In this document: piece by piece, positions 52,758-56,849 of the stretch
How the letters are laid out: every line of letters starts with the position of its first letter
How positions within the stretch are numbered: the stretch's first letter is position 1
Assembly (NCBI GenBank): GCA_944381115.1
Contig: CALWJV010000017.1
Location: forward strand, 1 to 56,849
Reading direction: 5' to 3'
Source of the DNA: an uncultured Clostridia bacterium
GTDB lineage: Bacteria > Bacillota > Clostridia > Oscillospirales > CAG-272
Length of the DNA: 56,849 nt
Program-made: the position numbers and the translations under genes
Notes under the pieces: model-generated
Told to the model about the DNA's origin: nothing
Databases searched by the model: none
The model's input: only the letters and a program-made list of their open reading frames with translations

Positions 52758-53471
52758 TTATTTTTCTTCTGCCTCTCCTTTTATGACTGACATTGTCATA
52801 TCTATCTTAAATTCGCCTCCTATAAGATGGTCAAGGCAGTCAGGGTCATTTCCTTCAAGCCAGATTACTACAGTATATTTTGTTATATCTCCAGGTGCAA
52901 AATTTTCTATATCCGACTCGGCAATCACTGTTTCTGTCTTAAATTCAGACGTTCCGGGCTCAGGTCCGCTGCCGTCCGACGCTGTCCTGGCATACGTAAT
53001 AGAATTACCATTTATATAAAGTCTGACTCTGATCGCTTTTTCTATGTCACGTGTCATATTGGCTATATACAACTGATACCTGTACGTCACTGTTTCAGTA
53101 CCGGCATTTTTACAATAAAATGTATATGCAGCATAATTATCTCCGCTATGCTCTCCGTTTATATTGTCAAGGTCTGCCGGAAGTGTATTTCCATCAATAT
53201 TTGTTATGTCTGTTGACGCTTTGCTATTCAGTTTTGAGGTATTTTCGTAAAATTCCGGCGTGTCTGATAGCGTAAGAGCATATTTCATCGCGTCATATTT
53301 TAGTACAGTAACAGTAAAACTTCTGTATTTGCTGTATAGAACTGCTACTATGTAGACAATAATTAGTAACATTGCAATTATTCCAATTATCGCCGGTATA
53401 ATCCTTTTCAAAATACGGTATTGCCTTACTTCGGCTGCCGTTCTTCTGAGTGTGCTTTTTATCTGCCTCAT
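52758..53471 (-). CDS. Membrane-anchored protein of the SipW/TasA-like locus
   Basis: 237 residues. A basic N-terminus (MRQIKSTLRRTAAEVRQYRILKR) precedes one strong span (IIPAIIGIIAMLLIIVYIVAVLY), then an extracellular domain of about 185 residues with strand-rich pattern, including TVVIWLEGNDPDCLDHLIGG, a segment recurring in SipW-cluster proteins. No cleavage motif, so it is probably held in the membrane, perhaps to anchor the fibre. Its ATG overlaps the stop of the EAL-like gene by a few bases, so the two are translationally coupled. Confidence 0.65.
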   Translation of the reverse strand: MRQIKSTLRRTAAEVRQYRILKRIIPAIIGIIAMLLIIVYIVAVLYSKYRSFTVTVLKYDAMKYALTLSDTPEFYENTSKLNSKASTDITNIDGNTLPADLDNINGEHSGDNYAAYTFYCKNAGTETVTYRYQLYIANMTRDIEKAIRVRLYINGNSITYARTASDGSGPEPGTSEFKTETVIAESDIENFAPGDITKYTVVIWLEGNDPDCLDHLIGGEFKIDMTMSVIKGEAEEK

Positions 53472-54238
53472 CAGATCTCTTCTCTTTCTAAAGATTCTTC
53501 TATTTCTTCTGCAGTCATTACAGATACTCCATCACATATACCTAAAACACCAATTCTTCCGAGTGTGCGTTTCTGCTCTTTGTCTAACTTTCCTTCTGCC
53601 ATTACCTCCACTCCTACACTTTTCATAAATTGCACAAATGACGGTATAAGCGATGGCTTATTTCTGTCATCAGTATATGCAGTTACCTCCGGAGCAATCA
53701 TTACTATATCCGGACAAATTTCAGTCAGTCGCATAACCGGACAATTTTTTGATGCAAAACCATAAATCATGGTCTGTATTCCCAAAAGTTTTAAATCTTT
53801 TAAAGATTTTTGTATATTTTCAGAACTACTTTCAAGTAATTTTGATGAAAATTTAAAACATAGGTCTCTGGGAATTTCTGTTTTATTATTTCTAAACAAA
53901 TCTTTTATTCTGCTGTATAAATCAGGTAATTAAGCAATATGTACAGGACAGTGCACTGACACAAATATGTTTTTTGTTTCATCCTTTATAATTTTTTTTA
54001 TTTCTTTTGCTACACGTATAATTATCCATTCTGCAAGTCTTACCCCTGTTTCATTGCTATCCGATATAGGTGTATATTCATTTTGCGCAAGTGTACCAAG
54101 TTGCAAACTGTTTACCGTTATAACAGCACGGTATCCCAAAGTACCTTCTCCGCTACATGATTTTATTGATGAATATGTAATTTTCAGCGGTTCTATTCCT
54201 GCATCTGCAGTTCGTCTTACCTCCTGCAAAATATTCAT
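53471..54238 (-). pseudogene. EAL-like protein interrupted by one in-frame stop codon
   Basis: Reading from ATG 54238, an open frame ends at TAA 53932-53930 after VSVHCPVHIA. Exactly the same frame continues with LPDLYSRIKDLFRNNKTEIP to the stop at 53471. The N-terminal part aligns with the start of EAL domains, the C-terminal part with their end (SSKLLESS, LGIQTMIYGF, VGVEVMAEGKLDKEQ). The catalytic EAL motif is replaced (GYRAVITVNS), so it would not be an active phosphodiesterase even when intact. First gene behind the c-di-GMP riboswitch. Either a pseudogene, two split products (second ATG at 53899), or read-through. Confidence 0.8.
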
Positions 54239-54259
54239 AATCTTCCCTTTCAATTTATG

Positions 54260-54310
54260 AAAAAAAAACAGCCAGTGCGACATATGTTTCCATATAATTG
54301 CAACTGGCTG
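54260..54310 (-). terminator. Terminator of the c-di-GMP riboswitch
   Basis: On the minus strand CAGCCAGT (54310-54303) pairs with ACTGGCTG (54276-54269), followed by a run of at least eight T. Its 5' arm is part of the aptamer's 3' strand, so the two folds exclude one another. Confidence 0.85.
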
Positions 54311-54366
54311 ACTATTTAAGTCCCTTTAGCTTTGCGTCACCGCCTCTCGACGGTTTTGCCGAATAT
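54298..54366 (-). ncRNA. Cyclic di-GMP-I (GEMM) riboswitch
   Basis: On the minus strand GGCAAAACCGTCGAGAGGCG, directly followed by GTGACGCAAAGC and then GGGACTTAAATAGTCAGCCAG: the conserved GEMM core with the P2 helix (AACCG/CGGT), GACGCAAAGC, and the P3 helix (GAC/GTC). Ligand binding should hide the 5' arm of the terminator, so c-di-GMP would turn the operon on. The ON direction is an inference. Confidence 0.88.
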
Positions 54367-54423
54367 TCAGTTTATAATTATTATTTTTGATTTAAGAAAA
54401 TATGGTATTTTCTTACTGGCTTT

Positions 54424-54452
54424 ATTGTATCACAATATTTTCAGTATGTCAA
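54424..54452 (-). promoter_or_regulatory. Sigma-A promoter for the riboswitch and SipW/TasA-like operon
   Basis: Minus strand TTGACA (54452-54447), 17-nt spacer, TACAAT (54429-54424) with TGA before it, predicted start about 50 nt before the aptamer. Confidence 0.85.
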
Positions 54453-54470
54453 TAGTTTTTAATAAATTTT

Positions 54471-55555
54471 TTAAAACCCGAAAACCTTATTTTTTCCGAT
54501 TCTCTTTGCTTTATTTAAATTATTATCTGCGGTTTTTATCAACTGCGTAAGTGAAGACCCTTCTCCCCATTCTTCCGCTGACATTCCTATACTGATCGTA
54601 AGTTTTTCTTCTATTCCATTTATTTTCAGTTCAGAGATTTTTTGTCTTATGTTTTCTGCGTATTTTATTATCTCTTCTTTTTCAATCCCTTCTGTTATTA
54701 TTATAAACTCTTCTCCACCCCACCTTATTACATCTGTTGGACTGTTTTCTTTAATTACTTCCGCCGCCTGCTTCAATACTTCATCTCCTACAAGGTGTCC
54801 GTATGTATCGTTTATTTTTTTGAATGAATCTATATCTTATTATCAGTACTCCTGTTTTTTGCCCTTCCTTTGCTGTTTTTTTTATGTTTTCAGTATATGT
54901 ATTAAACCATGTTCGGTTATGAAGTCCGGTCAATGCATCAAAATTCATTGCATATTCATATTTGTTTTTCAGAATATTGGTGTATCTATATATATTCCCT
55001 GCGTGCTTCTATAAAAAATCCTATTATACAACTCGTAAAATATACCAATGGAAATCTCATATGAAATGACGTTGTATATTCCCACTGTAACAGTTCTTTT
55101 CCTATCGGTACATAAAAGAAAAATATTATTTCCGTCATTACCAATATGCTGTAAAACATACCCATCTTCATTCCGAATGCCATATATGCTACTGTTGGTA
55201 ATATTATCATCCATATCGGACTGAACCCTTCCGTACCTCCGGTTATTATAAAATATGCAAACAATACCATTATTACCGCTAAAAATAATATATACGATAT
55301 CTGTCCTATTTCTTTCCTTACTTTCAGATAAATTGAAAATATTACATTAAATACTGTAAACAGTAATGTGGATATCATCAATCCTTCTTTTTTTGTTAAA
55401 ACATTTAGAATAAACATCACAGATGATACCGCTGCCAATGTCATCGATATATACTGCATCATTTTATATCTACGTCTGTCTTCATCTTTTTCAATTTTGT
55501 ATGAAAATCTTATCGCTAAAAAGTCAGAAAATATTGATTTTATTTTTTCTTTCAT
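54471..55555 (-). pseudogene. Membrane diguanylate cyclase (GGDEF) broken by two frameshifts
   Basis: Three frames together encode one protein. First part (55555 to 54986): about 189 residues with six membrane spans ending EARREYI and a TAG. Shifting frame at the TATATATA tract (54987-54995, equal to losing one TA unit) continues YTNILKNKYEYAMNFDALTGLHNRTWF. A second shift near 54837 (one extra base) restores DIDSFKKINDTYGHLVGDE and runs to 54471, including the active site RWGGEEFIII. GGEEF is an active variant of the GGDEF motif. Reconstructed length about 360 residues. Either a true pseudogene or a sequencing error; the TA tract could also be phase-variable. Confidence 0.85.
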
Positions 55556-55993
55556 CAGCGTAATTATATCCCCTTTTTATCTTTGGTGTGTGTTTTATTT
55601 TTTCATATATTTTTTGCTAAAGTTTTCAGCTTTTATTAGCTTTTCAAAAAGTTATTTAATGACTAAAAATACAAATAATAAAAATAAATATTAACATTAA
55701 GTTTATTACAATATTATTAAAAAAATTAACAATATACATTATATTATATATTTAATAAAAGTGCAGTATTTTTAAAAAAAATGTTAAATTTTTAAAATGA
55801 GATATTGACTTTTTTTTTTAATATGATATAATGATATAGTTAATTATTTTAGTTGAAACTTTTATAAATTAATCAATAATTTTGATTTTAAATAGCAAAT
55901 TTGAGTATAAAGAAATTAAAGCTAAAATAAAATTACACCAATATTATTATTTATTTAAAGAGATTCAACAGGGTAAAAAATGGTTGTAAATAC
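55556..55993. other. AT-rich gap upstream of tRNA-Ser
   Basis: No gene found. One likely plus-strand promoter, TTGACT (55805-55810), 16-nt spacer, TATAAT (55827-55832) with TGA before it, could serve the tRNA 160 nt downstream. No promoter is obvious for the diguanylate cyclase; only a ribosome-binding-like AAGGGG lies before its ATG. Confidence 0.5.
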
Positions 55994-56082
55994 GGAGAGG
56001 TATCGAAGCGGTCATAACGGGGCTGACTCGAAATCAGTTTGTGGGAAACCACACGAGGGTTCGAATCCCTCCCTCTCCGCCA
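55994..56082 (+). tRNA. tRNA-Ser (anticodon CGA)
   Basis: Acceptor GGAGAGG (55994-56000) pairs with CCTCTCC (56072-56078), discriminator G and encoded CCA (56080-56082). The anticodon arm is CTGA-CTCGAAA-TCAG, anticodon CGA (reads UCG). A long variable arm (TGTGGGAAACCACA) proves the class II serine tRNA. The T arm has GGGTTCGAATCCC. Confidence 0.97.
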
Positions 56083-56107
56083 GTAAGAACCTAAATCGAA
56101 CCCTCGT
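56053..56107. repeat. Inverted copy of the tRNA T-arm just downstream of tRNA-Ser
   Basis: ACGAGGGTTCGA (56053-56064, in the T arm) recurs as its exact reverse complement TCGAACCCTCGT (56096-56107). Twelve-base inverted repeat; could be chance, a processing/folding element, or a remnant of integration. Confidence 0.6.
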
Positions 56108-56160
56108 TTATTCAAGCACCCGCCATGGTGCCAAAAGTCCGTTTTATCAGTACAAAATGA

Positions 56161-56189
56161 TTGAAATTTGTCGATAATTATGATATAAT
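56161..56189 (+). promoter_or_regulatory. Sigma-A promoter for the zinc-ribbon gene
   Basis: TTGAAA (56161-56166), 17-nt spacer, TATAAT (56184-56189) with TGA before it. TTGTCGAT in the spacer resembles a Spo0A box with one mismatch, probably by chance. Confidence 0.75.
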
Positions 56190-56250
56190 GCAATTAACCA
56201 TTTGGGTAATCATTTTTCTTATAATTAAATTAAACATTATGGAGGCAATT

Positions 56251-56622
56251 ATGAAGTGTCCTAATTGTGGGAAAACTGAATTTGAGCAAATGCAACTGTA
56301 TCGAATTCATTGTACAGAGGGAGGGGCTACGCAACTTGTTGAATCTTATGTGTGTATGAATTGCGGCAGAGTTGAATTATTTATGCCGCAAGAATTGATA
56401 AATAAGAAAATTGAACAAAAACGTATTGCCGAAGAACGTAGGCAAGCGGAAGAAAAACGGAAGCGTGAAGAAGAACGGTTACGGAATCGTATGCAAGAAT
56501 TAGAGCAATTCTTACAAGATGAAAATCACACACTAAAAGAATTGAAAGAAGCGCAAAGAGAATTAACTGAAATCCAAGACAAATTAAATATACGAATTCG
56601 ACATACCTATTTTAAGTTGTAA
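56251..56622 (+). CDS. Zinc-ribbon and coiled-coil protein, function unknown
   Basis: 123 residues. N-terminal zinc ribbon with cysteine pairs CPNCGK (residues 3-6) and YVCMNCGR, then from about residue 50 to the end a highly charged helix (KRIAEERRQAEEKRKREEER and beyond) predicted as coiled coil. No membrane segment. The start is ATG 56251 after TGGAGGCAATT. I do not know a named family. It lies right after tRNA-Ser with the next gene 13 nt downstream, possibly part of an accessory region. Confidence 0.75.
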   Translation: MKCPNCGKTEFEQMQLYRIHCTEGGATQLVESYVCMNCGRVELFMPQELINKKIEQKRIAEERRQAEEKRKREEERLRNRMQELEQFLQDENHTLKELKEAQRELTEIQDKLNIRIRHTYFKL

Positions 56623-56635
56623 ATGAAGAGTCAAT

Positions 56636-56849
56636 ATGAAAAAATTTTTTGTTCCGCTACTTTTAAGTATTTGTTTGCTTTATATGACAGGTTGCACATC
56701 AAATAATGGGCAAATTCAAACCGCTGACACCCCGTCAAATGAAGTGTCGGTAATGGAAAAACATATAGTTAGCATTACAAAAGATAACTATCAAAAATTT
56801 TTAACTATCGAAACCAATTATGTGGTTGGTAGCGCATCATCTACTTCGT
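56636..56849 (+). CDS. Putative lipoprotein, partial (runs off window end)
   Basis: The first about 71 residues are visible. Signal peptide KKFFVPLLLSICLLYMTGC with a lipobox (YMTGC) predicts attachment of lipid to Cys20 and export. The following mature part is Thr/Ser/Asn-rich and then gives HIVSITKDNYQKFLTIETNY; no domain can be named. ATG after GAAGAG. Probably in one operon with the zinc-ribbon gene. Confidence 0.7.
   Translation, partial: MKKFFVPLLLSICLLYMTGCTSNNGQIQTADTPSNEVSVMEKHIVSITKDNYQKFLTIETNYVVGSASSTS

Noticed and set aside
55951..56193. Minus-strand ORF over tRNA-Ser with an RGRDSNPR-like sequence
   Set aside because: It is the antisense of the tRNA gene, a common false translation.
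1..56849. CRISPR array
   Set aside because: No regularly spaced repeats with unique spacers were seen on either strand.

Overview
The window is about 57 kb of AT-rich chromosome from a spore-forming Clostridia-type Firmicute, probably an anaerobic gut lineage. Evidence for this is the sporulation set (spoIIGA-sigE and spoIIIAA to spoIIIAG), the low-GC gene set, strong GGAG-type ribosome binding sites, near-consensus sigma-A promoters with a TGn extended -10, and a type 1B (PyrK-dependent) dihydroorotate dehydrogenase. No species can be named from the sequence alone. Most of the window is ordinary chromosomal core. The accessory or lineage-specific parts are the carbohydrate block (9.8-22.6 kb), the SipW/TasA-like locus (50.9-55.6 kb) and the region after tRNA-Ser (from 56.1 kb).

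Layout. 0-7.1 kb: biotin ligase (partial), NCS2 purine permease, HD-domain hydrolase, MurA, an AGCS amino-acid symporter behind a glycine riboswitch with terminator, and an MBL-fold hydrolase. 7.2-9.7 kb: rpmG-secE-nusG-rplK-rplA operon, ended by a terminator (rplJL do not follow). 9.8-22.6 kb: two tandem paralogous 572/573-aa proteins of unknown function, a complete PTS relay (HPr, EI, EIIA, EIICB), then on the minus strand glucuronate isomerase and a large glycoside-hydrolase-like protein. 22.7-26.1 kb (minus): SLC13-type transporter, YkpA-type ABC-F protein, class I fumarase beta subunit. 26.2-27.9 kb: spoIIGA-sigE behind a Spo0A-type promoter. 27.9-37.6 kb: pyrimidine operon pyrC-carB-pyrK-pyrD-pyrF-(HAD)-pyrE-pyrB-pyrI behind a promoter and a terminator/antiterminator leader, then a nucleotidyltransferase-like gene. 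38.8-42.3 kb (minus): galT-galM, and an EamA transporter with a short upstream ORF encoding an IRPPPTN core. 42.4-46.6 kb (minus): spoIIIA operon without spoIIIAH. 47.3-50.8 kb: acyl carrier protein, a DUF4234-like protein and a YdiF-type ABC-F protein (minus), and RlmA-type methyltransferase (plus). 50.9-55.6 kb (minus): a diguanylate cyclase broken by two frameshifts, then a c-di-GMP-I riboswitch with terminator, an EAL-like gene interrupted by one in-frame stop, two secreted/anchored TasA-like proteins and a SipW-type signal peptidase. 56.0 kb to the end: tRNA-Ser(CGA), a zinc-ribbon/coiled-coil protein and the start of a lipoprotein gene.

How the parts fit. The PTS operon supplies its own phosphorelay for a glucose/maltose/GlcNAc-type sugar. 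The neighbouring toroid-like proteins, glycoside hydrolase and UxaC suggest use of uronate-containing glycans. Six steps of UMP synthesis are encoded together except that carA is absent. The SipW/TasA locus looks like a matrix-fibre operon switched by c-di-GMP in which both linked c-di-GMP-type genes are damaged. The most unusual items for follow-up are the RPPP leader peptide before the EamA transporter, the damaged c-di-GMP locus, the pyr leader that lacks a recognisable PyrR motif, the tandem toroid-like proteins and the missing spoIIIAH.
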